A stretch of 64,000 nt of DNA from Bedellia somnulentella (GCA_963576735.1 OY755170.1:17530875-17594874), one strand, 5' to 3'; positions 10,148 to 22,407 are shown, counted from the first letter of the stretch. Notes: a model not told the origin generated them from the sequence alone. Translations and numbers: made by a program.

Positions 10148-11713
10148 CCACTTTTGTTTATATTATATACCGCTGATCTAGTAAAAAACATACAACATAG
10201 CAAATTTCATATCTATGCTGACGATGTTCAGATATACTTATCTGGTCAGCCTCGTAACAGTGCAATAACTACTCAGAAAATCAACTCAGATTTAGAACGA
10301 ATTGTTACATGGTCTGAAAAAAATTGTCTCGTACTGAACCCACTTAAGTCAAAATTTATGGTATTTGGCACTAAGACGCAAATTCATAATACGTTGGAAG
10401 TTCTTGCGGAACATGATGTGGCCATCAGGGACCAACCAATAGAGAGGGTAGAAGAAGTTCGGAACCTTGGCTTACTGATGGATGGGGAACTACGGTTCGA
10501 AAACCATATTTCATCAGTGGTCAGTAACTGCTTCTATCGCCTCAAAGTTCTTTATAATATACGCGATTACCTGAGTGTGGATTTGCGTATTCACCTCTGT
10601 GAATCGTTGATATTATCGAGATTAAATTATTGTGACGTGGTCTATGAAGGTTGCATACTGGGTCGCACAAGAAAACTGATACAGCGAGTACAAAACGCAT
10701 GTGCTCGTTATTGCTTTCGAATCCCTCCCCGATCCCACGTCAGGCCGTACTTGGACGATGCAAAGCTCCTAAACATGCAAGCGCGAAGACAATTACATCT
10801 CGCCACTTTGATGTTCGATGTTGTAAAGCAAGAATCACCGGCTTATTTGTACAAAAAACTGCAATGGTCAAATATTGGCTATCAGTTCAAAGTCAGGGCG
10901 ATCTTGCCAATGCATCGAACTGCCGCATTTCGAGGTTCTTTCAGGTTTGCAGCGTCCAAGTGCTGGAATGATCTCCCACCACCAATCCGTGATGCGGTTG
11001 GCAGGAACACCTTTAGACGTAAACTAAGGGAGTTCTTGCTGGCCCAACAGTAACAATTTATTAATTATAGTATATTAAATATAGTAGTATCAATTATAGT
11101 ATTAAATATATTTTGTGTATTTTATTTACTAGCATTATTTACAGTATAATTAGTTCTCCAATTTGAATATGTATTTTATTTTTCTCGAAAACAAGCTTCG
11201 CTTATTTGATATAGCAATTTATAATTTTTGTATATATACTCGTAGGAATTATAGATATGTATGTAGTGAATAGTATGGGTATATATTGTGAGATCGATAT
11301 ATAAATGTATGTATATATATATATTTATATGCATATATATTATTGTTTTTTATTATTATTTTGTAATTGTTTATTAAGGTAATACTGCCATTTCTGTTTC
11401 GTGAGATGCCTCTGATGTCACTCTGCCATGGTGTTGTCTGAAAATCAGTTCTGTGAGTCAAAAGCTCACAGAAAATGCTGAGACAGCACCAATTCGCTGT
11501 TCGGGTGGCACGGGAAGTGCAGGACAAATTTTTGCATGTTTTTTATTGATTCTTTTCTTTTTGTTTTTATATATTTTTTTTTGTTTTATAACTAATTTAT
11601 TGTAAATGTTGTTAAAATTAAGCTGTAAATTATATTTTGTATTATGTAACTTGTTCCTCTTGTGCCTACAAATGGCGAATAAACGTTTTTCTTTCTTTCT
11701 TTCTTTCTATACC
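10148..11713 (+). mobile_element. CR1/Jockey-group LINE, 5' part lost in gap
   Basis: An open frame from the gap edge to TAA at 11051-11053 encodes the C-terminal half of a reverse transcriptase. It starts PLLFILYTADL, has the catalytic IYADDVQIY, then the thumb and C-terminal segment RLNYCDVVYEG and AASKCWNDLPPPIRD typical of CR1-like elements, with no internal stop. The 3' UTR is AT-rich, has AATAAA at about 11679 and ends in a (CTTT)n tract to about 11708. The intact frame suggests a fairly young copy. Confidence 0.85.
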
Positions 11714-11715
11714 TG

Positions 11716-11955
11716 TGTATACACGCTTAATACCACATTGATCTGTATCAAGTTAGCCCCAAACTAAGTAAGACTTGTTATTATGGGATACTTACTCGAT
11801 GATATATTTGATATTATATAATACACATATAAATAACATCAAAGACTAAGAAACATCCTTTATGCTCATCGCACAAATGTTGCCCTCAGCGGGGATCGAA
11901 CACGCAACCTCCGGACCGAGAGCTGGTCACCTAACCACTCGACCACGGATGTCGT
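11716..11955 (-). mobile_element. tRNA-headed SINE (SINE-C)
   Basis: On the minus strand the head reads GTGGTCGAGTGGTTAGGTGA with a downstream box GTGTTCGATCCCCGC, followed by an AT-rich body. The same head and body layout recurs at about 19220-19405. The A- and B-box spacing fits a tRNA-derived promoter; the cloverleaf is not intact. Confidence 0.7.
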
Positions 11956-11969
11956 CAATGATTGTCACA

Positions 11970-12825
11970 TTATTATTATTATTTACTTTATTTACAAGTT
12001 ACAATGACTCAAGTGTTAGTAACAGTGAGAAATCTTAACCTAATGTTAGTGGTCATACACAATATGGACACAATTAAAGATAATAGTTATGTACAGAGTA
12101 TAAATAATATGTACAATGTTCTAAAATAAATGTACACGTTTGGGAGCATGGAGACTAACGCAGTGTGATATGTACATTGGGTCTAGCCGACCCCCCATCA
12201 CGCTGACGATGCTGTTGGAGCTGGCCCGCACCCTACAGAGCAGCGAGCAGCAGCGTTTCCGCATCGTCGCGTAGAAATAGTCTACGCGGGCCTCCGCAAA
12301 CATACCCGAGGCACTGCAGAAACGGGGCAGCCCCAACAGAATCCTGAACGCGTCATTATATTAATAATAATAATAATAAATCCTTTATTTGCAGGCAACA
12401 AGGCCCATATAATATTACTAAAACTTAACTAATATTGAACACGGAGAGCGCTGTACGATTTTTGGGTATATCTGGCCCACAGGCTGCTCGTGTAAAAAGA
12501 GGTGCAATAGGCTCGAAACAAAGTAGTATTAACACTAGTTGAGCAACGTGCAAACCTGCGCGCCAGCATGTTCGCCCTGATCGCCAGCGCCCTCCGCTCT
12601 CGTTCAATATCTTCATCGTCCTTCAGGTCAGGAGTCAGGACGTGACCGAGGTACCTAAACTTGTCAACACGCTGCAAAGGAACTCCATTCATTCTGACGA
12701 CGGGAATCTCGACCCGCGTCCTGGCTCTTGGCCCGAATAACATGCACACCGTCTTCTTAGCATTGTACACCAAACCGTGCTGAGCCGCGTATCTCTCACA
12801 GATAGACAGGAGTCCTCTCATTATA
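11970..12825 (-). pseudogene. LINE-C reverse-transcriptase fragment split by a short insertion
   Basis: Minus-strand coding pieces at 12821-12429 and 12336-12121 belong together: the first ends ALRVQY and the second resumes LLGLPRFCSASGMFAEA. Between them lies a roughly 75-bp piece ending GCAAATAAAGGATTTATTAT plus a TTA run, itself probably a truncated retrotransposon tail. The fragment holds the region after the RT active site (YLGHVL, DIERERRALAIRANMLARRF). Its own 3' end is a TTA-type run near 11971. It is the same family as 55.9-57.0 kb and 60.7-61.4 kb. Confidence 0.8.
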
Positions 12826-13221
12826 CTAGCTGAATATAATTACAATAAATAATGGCAGAGCAATCTTGTCATTTAGGAGTATATAAAATATGTTATGGTC
12901 TATTTTAAGACATAATGAAAATACAGGATAAGATTTCATAAGAATCGGTCAGGCTGTGACGGAAGAGTTTTTTTAACAACCACCTCGAAATGAGAATTTG
13001 AGCTAAATATACCGGTGCTGTGGTCGGTAAGTGTTCCGTGCACCAAACCCGAGATAACCGTGTCTAGCTAGAGTAACACTCAAACCGTAAGTCTGTGCCT
13101 ACTACGGTTAGAAAAAGGAGAAAAAGGGCAGGTCATTTTTAATACAACCTATACTCGCATTGTTCTACTCGACAACCACTATGGTTAAAATGAGGAGGAA
13201 GAGGCAGTTTATATACCATAC

Positions 13222-13422
13222 CTGATTTATTCTGCTCGATCAACAGATACACGCCGATGAAGACCCCCATGAGCAGCATGATGAGCAGAAGTACCACAAT
13301 GGAGGTCCGCGCGGTGCCGCTGTCGTCACGTGACGCCGGGAACCGGTTGCTAAGCAACGGAGTGCTCTCGGTCACATCATCGGCGTCGTCTTGGCGGTAC
13401 GAGTTGTGCCTTGACTCGTGGT
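13222..13422 (-). CDS. Exon of an unidentified single-pass membrane protein
   Basis: 201 bp. The acceptor is a pyrimidine tract plus CCAG above 13422 and the donor is CAG/GTATGG below 13222; both ends are phase 1. The peptide has a hydrophilic, Asp/Arg-rich start (SRHNSYRQDDADDVTES), the acidic dileucine-type motif ESTPLLSNR, and a strongly hydrophobic stretch TSIVVLLLIMLLMGVFIGVY ending before LIEQNKS. This looks like a cytosolic tail followed by a signal anchor, so the following exon would be lumenal or extracellular. It cannot join the palmitoyltransferase exon at 9719, which needs phase 0. A transmembrane peptidoglycan-recognition protein is one guess; I did not recognise the family. Confidence 0.6.
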
Positions 13423-14569
13423 CTGGAAAAAAAAAGATAAAGAAACAAACGAATCTTTGAGATATGTTTTTCAAGTAGAGGTTATCGCATATATTTTTTT
13501 GTTCTATGATATTAACATTAATAAAGCATAACTTTTGATAAGATTATCTGATTTTGATAGAAAAATTGGTTCCAAAGAGAATTGGTCGAAAATGGACCGA
13601 TTTAAATTTGAATTTTAAAATCCTACACTAACATGCTTTTTAAATTACTCTTCACTTTTTCTCTACTCTAGGTATGTTTATATAAGCGACAGAATTTATG
13701 ACACAACTCTTTTTATAATTGCTATTATTTGCTATATGATGAGAACAATGGGATTGTAACTGCAAGGATATCTTATAGTTACCATAAGACCCCTAAAACG
13801 GTATCTTTTTAATGTCCTATTTTAAATATATCTTTGACATGAATCACGGACATAAATAGAGGGGCATTGCGCAATGAAAATGCGTATTAAGCATCAAATA
13901 AACTAAACTGCTGATGTGACCTGAGTTATAAAATATAAAAAATACGTAATTACAATAGAGTCCAGTCATCTGCAGCTCCACCGTCATACTTATATATTGA
14001 GTTCACATGTTTACAGTTGGCAACAGACTGACTTAAACAATGACGAGTTAAAATCACTGGATAATATGATATTGAGTAACTGATACTTCAATCAGCTGAT
14101 TAGAGGTTACCCACTACCCGTGCAGAGACGATATTCATTTATATATTAAAGCTCAATAACATAATAATTTTAATATTGCATGTTTTTAAAATGTTTTAAT
14201 TTTTATTAAAATTAATGAATGTTTAATCAATGTAATAAAATTTATTAATTAAGTTTACTTAAAATTGTCTAAGAATCTTTGAATCACAAATATGGTAAAA
14301 CCACTTGATATCAACAAAATCCAGAGCTAATGGTTCATACACTAATCGAGTTTTCTCAAGATGCTGATTTACAACATACATTGTATCGCAACATCACAAC
14401 CCGCGGTTTCAGTCTCTTCCTTTCACTGCTAATTATGTGTGAGTAAGTTGACGAGATCGATATTTGGGTGAGCTTTAACAGTATTGAACTTGAATAAAAC
14501 TTGTTGTAAAATGAGATGTTACCAAAACTTTATATACGTTGGTTTGGCATTTTATCTCCATCTACAAAC
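13423..14569. other. AT-rich sequence, nothing recognised
   Basis: No coding or repeat signal was recognised. Exons upstream of the 13.2 kb membrane-protein exon could be here but none could be supported. Confidence 0.4.
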
Positions 14570-14745
14570 AGTTATACTCATGACAATAAATCCCAAAAAG
14601 GAGTAGCCAGTCACTAATTAAATTACAAGTGTGTAACAGATTTTTAAATACAATGTGTATGGTGATGGGTGTTCTGTTACATCCCCGCTTATTTAAAAAG
14701 CCCCAATACCCTCAGACATCTCGTTTGACACCCATAGGAACAACT
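14570..14745 (-). mobile_element. Degenerate SINE-A copy
   Basis: Recognisable pieces are the tail region near 14570-14610 (ACTCATGAC and AAAAAGGAGTAGCCAG) and the TTAAAAAGCCCCAATACCC motif near 14692. The remainder is heavily mutated. Confidence 0.5.
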
Positions 14746-15084
14746 TGTTTATTGCTTTTTTTGCCTACACAACACACCTAAGTTACAAACAATTTAGTGA
14801 AAATTATATCAATAAAAGCCTACCAACGCTTAAAAGCTTATTATAACACGAGTAGTCAACACGATAAAGAAGAAATACGATGGGAGCACTTCTATTATAT
14901 TCAGTATCATGTACCCAGGATAACTATTGTTGCTCGTACTTTAGAACCTTTACACGTTGTTGAAGGAGATTCTTATCTCAGCATGGATAATGTGACAAGA
15001 GTTCCAAATTATTTATTTGCTCACAATGCGCTTCATTAAGAACTTTATCATAATACATCACAATAGAACTCAAAGACTCGTCTC

Positions 15085-15350
15085 AAACGTTCACGCCGTA
15101 TGTTTTCGAAGGGGTTGGCAGAGGTACTTATACTTCTGAACATTACGTGATATTATCGCCTGGTGTTCGAAGTACCTGCGTTGTGCTTGGACAGTGTACT
15201 CACATAATAAAGGGCAGGCCTGTTGCCGTTTTTACAACCATGATAAATTAACCACACGTATGACCTAGCAAGCGTGATAGATCAATGGGTAGAACACCGG
15301 TTATCGTGCAAACGACTAGTGTTCAAATCCCGGGTCGGGCCTACACCAAT
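15085..15350. mobile_element. SINE-B chimera: minus-strand tail joined to plus-strand head
   Basis: 15085-15265 is the 3' part of SINE-B on the minus strand (GTTCACGCCGTATG, GGGGTTGGCAGAGG). At about 15267 it switches to a plus-strand tRNA-like head, GCGTGATAGATCAATGGGTA with GTGTTCAAATCCCGGG and CCTACACCA. The two halves therefore face opposite ways. Confidence 0.7.
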
Positions 15351-15660
15351 TTATAATTTATCATTGATATGTGGAAAATAAAGGCTATTTTATTTTATTT
15401 TATTTTTATAACATAATTATGTTACGAAGAGTCAGATTGTATATGTATAGGTCAGTAGGAAATATTTTTAATGAAAGTAATACTTTATTGTATTTTTCTT
15501 CATGCAATCTTTTCTACATGTTTATTTTAAAACTTCCAGCTCATAACACAAATTCTCGTCTATTAAGAACCTAGATAAAACCAATAAAACATAGGGGAAA
15601 GATTACCGAATATTTTCAAAGAAGTAAAAAAATCTATTCAAGTTTTGTTAACTACATAAA

Positions 15661-15907
15661 TAAATACATACATATACTCACGGCTATATGTCCCTAGAAG
15701 GGGTAGCCAGAGCTAGGGAATTAGAAATTCCTCAGCCACTTTTGGAAGTTGCGTGGGGAAAAGATGGGGAAATAAAGGTTGCTGGTGATGGGTCTCCAAC
15801 TTCATCCCCCAAAAATCCCTTAAAAGCCCCAATACCGTTAGTCACCTCTTACGTACACCCACCGGAAGAAATGGGGTAGTGCTATTCTAAGCCGACACTA
15901 CACAGCA
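15661..15907 (-). mobile_element. SINE-A, near full length
   Basis: Read on the minus strand it starts near TGTAGTGTCGGCTTAGAATA, contains CCCCATTTCTTCCGGTGGGT and GGAGACCC, and ends TAGCCGTGAGTATATGTATG plus a TATG tract. About 247 bp. The open frame inside it is incidental. Confidence 0.85.
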
Positions 15908-16857
15908 GTTTACTAATATTGTTTTTTTTTATCTCTAGACACATTTAGTTCTCTAATGATGGGATTCTTATTCCAGTTTAACAAAAAAAAAATGGGACTA
16001 TTTACTTTGAGTATGTACTTAATACTTTATTGAAAACATATGGCCGCCATACCATATTTCAGCACTGAAAACCAGTGGAAGTCACACAGGGCCAGTCCAG
16101 AAGAATAAGGTGGCTGCAGTGGCAATTCGGTATACAAAGTTTTACAAAAGTGGTGCTGATTACGAAACCATTTCGGGATATTATGTTTTTAAAACATATT
16201 TTCTTGAAATTAAATCAAACAGAGCTAAGATGACCGTTATTTTAGCAAAAAACTGTTACAGTATTTGACCTTCAGCGTTATGTCAAAGACATTCGTTCTT
16301 GCAGTTTATTAATAAAATATCGAAAATCATATGTTTGTTTAGTATAACATCGTAATAATTTCATTTGGGATCACAAATTCGTGAAATATTTTGCAATTAG
16401 CAACATTTTTACTAAACATTTCGCTTTATTTGCACGTCGCTAAGTGATATTTTCGATCGATGACGTCATTAAGTACAAAAGTTGAACAATCTTTAAAGAA
16501 TCATAACTTTGCAATTACTCATTTTAAATGAAAAATATTCAAATTAGTTTTTTATTCTCGTGTTTGCTATCGAATAAAAATATTTAATAAATACCAAAAA
16601 AAAACTTTGCATACCGAATTCAAATTTATAAGTATACAATTATAATTGTTGTTTACAAAGTTTATACTTTATATTTTTTGTAGCTTTTCTTAAATCTAAT
16701 GACATTATTTGAAATACAGTGCAAAGCATGAAATAATTGATTTAGCACTCAATGATCAATTGTGTTTTAACTTTTAGGGTAAGGATTATGTTTTTAAACT
16801 CATATGGGAGATTCAATATCTATAATAATCATAAACATAAAAAATGATAACAAAAAC

Positions 16858-17140
16858 GTTCAAGGGGTTGGCAGCAGGGGTACTAATACTTCTGAACATC
16901 TGTCACCTAGTTCAGAGTACCCACATTTTGCATGGACAGTGTACTCACGTGATAGGGGGCAGGCCTATCGCCGTTTTGCACGAATACACTGTCACATGAC
17001 TAAGTACAACTCAGCCATGTGATGTTTTCTCTCACCGTAATAAACCGTGATAAATTAACCACACATATGTCTTAAGAAAAGACAAATTGGAGTAGGCCCA
17101 ACCCGGGATTTGAACACTAGTAGTTTGCACATACATTTAA
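16858..17140 (-). mobile_element. SINE-B copy
   Basis: The minus-strand copy runs from the GGGGTTGGCAG tail module at about 16861 to the head near CCGGGATTTGAACACTAG at about 17107-17125. The extreme head end is lost. Confidence 0.75.
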
Positions 17141-17289
17141 TAATTTATAATCAAAATTAGACTACAGAGTCAAATGGAATTCATAATTATACTTTACCGA
17201 TCAGTGGGCAAACCTTAAGTATCCTGGTTTTTAACCCTTTGGATTGAATTTTTATTTTCAAATTGAAATGGAACCATTTTTGAGATATG

Positions 17290-17365
17290 CCCTATTTATA
17301 TATACATATACTCACTCCATTAATTCTAATTGGGGTAGGCAGAGACTATTGATTGCCTCTTTTGA
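17290..17365 (-). mobile_element. LINE-B 3' tail fragment
   Basis: Only the tail remains: TACATATACTCACTCCATTA, then TTGGGGTAGGCAGAGACTAT. The rest is absent or unrecognisable. Confidence 0.6.
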
Positions 17366-18049
17366 TAAAAACAAATTTACTCTGTAGGAAGTTTTGTGTG
17401 ATTCAAGACTCATCATATACTTCTTTATAATATATATATGGTACCTAGGTACAATGATAAACCTGTTTAGGGTGCCCAAAACATATGTAGGCATGCTTAA
17501 ACATCCACACCTTCCAGGTGACAACAATGTCCAACAATGACATTATTTATCATAACAATGCTTGCTCCGACCGAGCAGTGAACCTCACAGACCTAAGATC
17601 TAGGAGACTGGGCTATGGGGACTGTTGCCGACCAGTGAAATGATCTGAATGGCAATGGAACAAGTTTTGATCAGTACTTAAATAATAAACATATCAAAAT
17701 CCTCTGATGGCCTCTAGGTAAGATGACAATAGTGTGTTTAGGGTGCCCGAAACATACAAAGACACACACATACATCCAGACCCGGAAATAAACATCAATA
17801 TTTATCATATCAAAGTCTACCCTGACCCAGAAGTCTATTTTCTGACTGAGGTATGACAACCGTCAAACCACAAAAGTATGACAGAAATATATAAAAAGAC
17901 AGATTGATTAAAGGCGTTAGAGGCTTTGAATTAGACTCCCCAAGTGACAGTCGATATTAATGCCAAATGCACTACATTATTTAAACACTTAGATATCACC
18001 TACTTTAATAAAATATAAATAATAATATTTTGTATGAGTAATTTAAATG

Positions 18050-18083
18050 TGTCAACCCGTGCGAAGCCGGGACGGGCCGCTAG
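18050..18083 (+). mobile_element. Helitron 3' terminus
   Basis: CCCGTGCGAAGCCGGGACGG followed by GCCGCTAG and then T is a typical lepidopteran Helitron end, with a GC-rich hairpin and terminal CTAG before T. A matching 5' TC terminus was not identified, so the element length is unknown. Confidence 0.7.
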
Positions 18084-18981
18084 TCTCTACATAATTTTAT
18101 TACTATAACAGCAAGGATACAAATAACCAAATTCACAAGAAATTCAGTATTACTGCCCTATTAAACAAAAGGGGCGGTACACACTGATGTCGACATATCG
18201 ATAGGCCTTAAACGTTAAGGTGGTTTTAAACCAAGTTTTCATTAAGGTTATACAAAAGGCACTTACCAATTTGTGATATTAAAGGTTGCATGATGCTAGT
18301 TAACTTTCTTTAACAGGATTAATAGGCATTTTATTATAATCGAACTACAAAAGATGGGTTACACATAATATTCAAACGAAATAAACTGGTTTCTCAAAAT
18401 GAGAAGTTATTTTTAGGACGACCCTTACATAAATTAGTCACATTTTTTCAGAAATCACAATCAGAAACTTGAAAGTCTGCTTTTATCGAACAAAATAAAA
18501 TAAAATGAATAAATGAATATTGAATCTATTTTTTTCCATTGTACTGTACTGATGGACTTGGTATTGGCATGATTGGCATTGATGATGGACTACTACTGAT
18601 ACTGACGTACTTAGAGATGGGAGTTGCACTGACGCGACGGAGTAGTTTTCTATTTAAGACGATGTCGTATTTTTAAAAACCAGTGTTTCAAACTACGTTA
18701 AAGTATAGAGAAGAGAGAGAGGTTAGAAACGAGGGCAAAAAGGTCACAACTTCTTAGATTTTAAATATTACAGCTATTTGACGGAAGCCCAATTGTTAAT
18801 GCAAAATACCAAAATAAATAGAGTCATCCACTTGTTCATTTTGATATACCTGTAATAAGTTTATAACCACGAAAACAAAGCGCATTAAAAAATCTTCACT
18901 CACTCTTCAACCATATCAAACCGCATCTTCACTCTTCAACTATATTATATTATATATTAACGGAGTAATCACGTTACATTA

Positions 18982-19080
18982 CAGTCCACACAACTTCCAA
19001 AAGTGGCTGTGGAATTTTTTATTCCGAAGCCCTGGCTATCGCCTCCAGGGATTCATAGCCGTGAGCATGTGTATGTATGT
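18982..19080 (+). mobile_element. SINE-A 3' fragment
   Basis: Begins CACACAACTTCCAAAAGTGG and ends CATAGCCGTGAGCATGTGTA plus a TATG tract. It lacks the first ~150 bp. Confidence 0.75.
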
Positions 19081-19219
19081 ATGTGAATATAACGTATTAT
19101 ATAATATTAAAAATACATTCGTCCAATTGAGTTCCTCCTTTTTTTGAAGTCAGTTGACCCGAGTCCATATATTTGGACATATGCCACAGATCAAGATAGC
19201 CAAAAGTAATAACAATTTA

Positions 19220-19410
19220 ATGACTAGTGGTATGGGATACTAACTCAATGATAATTGTAATGTTATATAATAAACATGCAATTCACACTCAAGACAAAAA
19301 AACATTATTTATATGCGTTGCATAAATGTTGTCCTCAGCGGGATTCGAACCCACGACCTCTGGATCAAGAAGCTAGTCACCTAACCACTCGACCACGGCC
19401 GCCTTCATTC
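19220..19410 (-). mobile_element. SINE-C, tRNA-headed
   Basis: On the minus strand it starts GGCCGTGGTCGAGTGGTTAG with B-box-like GGGTTCGAATCCCGC, then an AT-rich body shared with 11716-11955. Confidence 0.75.
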
Positions 19411-19557
19411 TTTTATTCCTTCTCGTGAACAAGTTTGCCAAATGGATGACATTAAACGTATTTTGATATTTTCATAGGCCCATTGGCCCTTCCAGTCTTC
19501 TAAATAGATATAGCCTATCTGAATAAAATTTATAATATATTCTTGGCTTGTTAGTAT

Positions 19558-19887
19558 CAAACTCAACTCAAAAGTTCACGCCGTATGTCTTCGAAGGGGT
19601 TGGCAGAGGTACTAATATTTTTGAACATCACGTGACATTGTCTTCTGGTGTTCAGAGTACGTAACGTTGTGCTTGGACAGTGTACTCACGTAAGAGGGGG
19701 CAGGCCTATCGCCGTTTTGTACAAATCCACAGTCACATGCTAAGTACAACTTAGCCATGTGGGTTACCTCACGATGTTTTCTCTCACCGTTAACAACCAA
19801 AAGAAAAATTGGTGTAGGCTGACCTGGGATTTCAACCATCATTGTCTGCACGATAAGCGGTGTTCTACCCACTGACCTATCACGGTT
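19558..19887 (-). mobile_element. SINE-B, full length with 12-bp target duplication
   Basis: Flanked by GCTTGTTAGTAT at 19546-19557 and 19888-19899. The minus-strand head is AACCGTGATAGGTCAGTGGG and its 3' end is the GGCGTGAACTTTTGAG module. This copy fixes both element ends and shows target-primed retroposition. The open frame across it is incidental. Confidence 0.9.
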
Positions 19888-19935
19888 GCTTGTTAGTATG
19901 TATATCAACTGACTGTAATGTAACGTGATTACTAA

Positions 19936-20215
19936 CGTGGTGACCGCCTCCGTGGTCACGCGGTTAAGCGCTTGGATTCAAGTACGGAGGTGTCGGTTTC
20001 GATCCCCGGGGGGTGGTAAACTTATAGAGTATACAGTTCGGAAGGATATTGCAGGCTTGAATCACCTGGTTATCCGAGAATTAAGATGATTCAGTGCTTC
20101 AGAGGGCACGTTAAGTCGTATAGTAGTCGTTAGTCTACCTAGCCAACCGGTAGCCCCTTAGTGGGATCATATATGGGCTTTGAGGAATGAGGAATGTATG
20201 TTATGTAGACTATAT
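19936..20215 (+). mobile_element. tRNA-headed SINE (SINE-D)
   Basis: The head is CCGTGGTCACGCGGTTAAGC with GTCGGTTTCGATCCCCGG, followed by a body ending near GAGGAATGTATGTTATG. It differs from SINE-B and SINE-C. Only one copy is in the window, so its ends are approximate. Confidence 0.55.
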
Positions 20216-20465
20216 TTGAATAGTGTAATCAATTGTGAAGTTTGAAGTGGTCTCATTTTTTTAAACCAGTTGCGTTGACAACCGTTTCGACGAATATATA
20301 GTTCTCGTTCTTAACAAATTACATGCGTCTCGTTTTCATAAGTTTTCGATTACCCAACCCACCATCAATCAACTTTTTATTGATTTTACTGACTTCACTG
20401 TATTTTCAGTGACTTGAAGCTAAGTTCAGTCAGATTAAATTCTCTTCGGCCTCGGCCTTCAGCTA

Positions 20466-20791
20466 CAACGTTGCCAGAATGTTACAAAAGTAACATTTTA
20501 CGTTACTTTTGACCCTCCCATGTTACATGACTCAATATGTTACTTTTGTGTTACTTTTTAGATTTTTGAAGCTTTCCTTTTGAAGTTTTAAGTAATATTT
20601 ATTGAATGTGAAATTGTTCATGAAGAAGTACCGCGCTTGTTGTTTATCTCAATAAAATAAGGTGATGACCTTTTTTTTTTAGCCATATCTCAAAAATCTA
20701 CGAGTGTTTCACAGGTCATGTTACTTTCCTCGTGTAAATGTTACTTTTTGAGCTGTGTCGTGTTATATTTGACCATCTGGCACTGGCAACA
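20466..20791. mobile_element. MITE with 9-bp target duplication
   Basis: 326 bp flanked by CTTCAGCTA at 20457-20465 and 20792-20800. The left end is CAACGTTGCCAGAATGTTAC; the right end, reverse-complemented, is TGTTGCCAGTGCCAGATGG, so only GTTGCCAG is clearly shared. The interior repeats GTTAC/GTAAC motifs, as in GTTACAAAAGTAAC. A 9-bp duplication suggests a Mutator-like element, but an 8-bp hAT or P-type reading is possible if one flanking base matches by chance. Confidence 0.65.
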
Positions 20792-21629
20792 CTTCAGCTA
20801 GTTAGTTTACCACACGCACAAACTTGATCATGATGATCACAGTTTTGCTTGCACATACACATCGCATAGAAACAGCCTAGGCCTTCGCAATTAATACTTT
20901 TGATAACAATTATATCCAAGCTTGTCCACCGAAAAAATCTCTTAATAAATTTATTTGTATTTGTATCTATATCTGTTGGCGTCATTAAAGCCCCCAAAAT
21001 ATTCCGCCCCAGGCTCAGGCTAACTCAGACTATTGGTGAAACCGCCACACTTCATATCTTTGTGGTATATTAGCGACTTAAAATATTTGTTCATTGAAAT
21101 TCCCTCCTAAAATAGCTCAATAGAAAACACACTAAGTGTCCCTGCTGTGAGGCATCTGTTAAGTAAAAGATTTGTACCTCCTACTGACATAAACCCAGCG
21201 AGCGGTTGATCTTCCTGTCGTCTGGTTGCGGGGTCTCTGTCTCTGGACACTGTCAATGCAATGATGATCCCGAGACCCGAAGCTACTGGCGCCTTTAAAA
21301 TAAGGTTCGGCTTAAAATATGTCATGATATTTTTGCTGTAGATATTTACTTGCTTACTTCATTATACATTATTATTTCCCTGTGCTTCTTTCACTTGTAC
21401 CTCTACATAACTGGAACTATAAGACTGATATGTCTGCATGTAGAGAAAAAATAATTATACTTTAAAACAATAATGTTCCGTGGATGGACAGAAGTGGACG
21501 TTGGATAATTTATATAAGCAATGTTTCATTTCGATACAAACTAGGTTCGGCTAGAGTGTGCTATGGCCGATAAAGAATAACTATAAATTCTCAACTCATA
21601 TAATCTCAAACTTTCCCCCCGTATGTCCC

Positions 21630-21960
21630 CGTTTCATACATACACATATACTCTCGCCATTAGTTAACGCGGAGACTATCGATTGCCACTTTGAATGATC
21701 CTGACAAACCTCTCTAGCTTCGTTCACATCCATCAATCTCTTCATACATGTTCCTTTATTCTTCATACTTCTAACGCATGCTTTTTGTAGCACACTCTCT
21801 TTTTCATCCAAATGTGTCCTCCGAGGCTGTTCTCTACTAAAACCATCCACATTGGCTCTATAAATCTCTTTTACCAATTTACTATCCATCCTCTCTATGT
21901 GCCCAATCATCTTAACATTCCTTTTCCTATCTGTTTTACAATATCATCTTTCACTCCGCA
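21630..21960 (-). pseudogene. LINE-B C-terminal fragment
   Basis: A minus-strand frame encodes pieces matching the intact copies: MIGHIERMDSKLVKEIYRAN, then THLDEKESVLQKACVRS and KRLMDVNEAREVC. The family form is FGHIERMDDSK...GRPRRTHLDQIENVLKKAGVRS, so this copy carries substitutions and small indels. It is joined at about 21962 to a SINE-A 5' part in the same orientation. Confidence 0.8.
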
Positions 21961-21961
21961 C

Positions 21962-22137
21962 CATTCACCTTTTTTGGAAGTTGAGTGGGGAAAATATTGT
22001 AAAGTAAATGTTTTTGGTGATGGATCGCGTCGCCCAAAAATCATTTAAAAGCCCCATTACCTTTAGCCGCCTCTTACGAACCCACACGGGAAGAAATGGG
22101 GTATTACTGTTCTCAGCCGACACTCCACAGCGAATTC
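21962..22137 (-). mobile_element. SINE-A 5' part
   Basis: Minus-strand sequence from CAGCCGACACTCCACAG (5' end) to CTTTTTTGGAAGTTGAGTGG. Its 3' tail is missing and is replaced by LINE-B sequence. Confidence 0.75.
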
Positions 22138-22405
22138 ATAGTGTTTAGTATGAAATGAAAAATTAAGTTTCCAGATTTATAAACTGTGCTATATCTCAAA
22201 AACTGCTAAATGAATCTTGTTCCAACCATTTCTTGTTGATAGTAAATATTGAGATCAACCGCATATTAAATAACGCTTTATTAACGTTTAAATTGCGTTT
22301 AAGATATATATAAAAACATATATTATAAAGGGGTTTTGAATGAAAAGGGTAAGAGTTTGAAAAGATTATTAAATGTAAATGGAACTTGAGCGGTTTGCCA
22401 GTAAA

Positions 22406-22407
<2 letters not shown>

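Noticed and set aside
13222..13422. N-terminal exon of the palmitoyltransferase
   Set aside because: The donor leaves phase 1 while the 9719 acceptor needs phase 0, and the family has no TM segment or dileucine tail before TM1.
19612..19959. 115-residue minus-strand open frame
   Set aside because: Lies across a full-length SINE-B bounded by target duplications.
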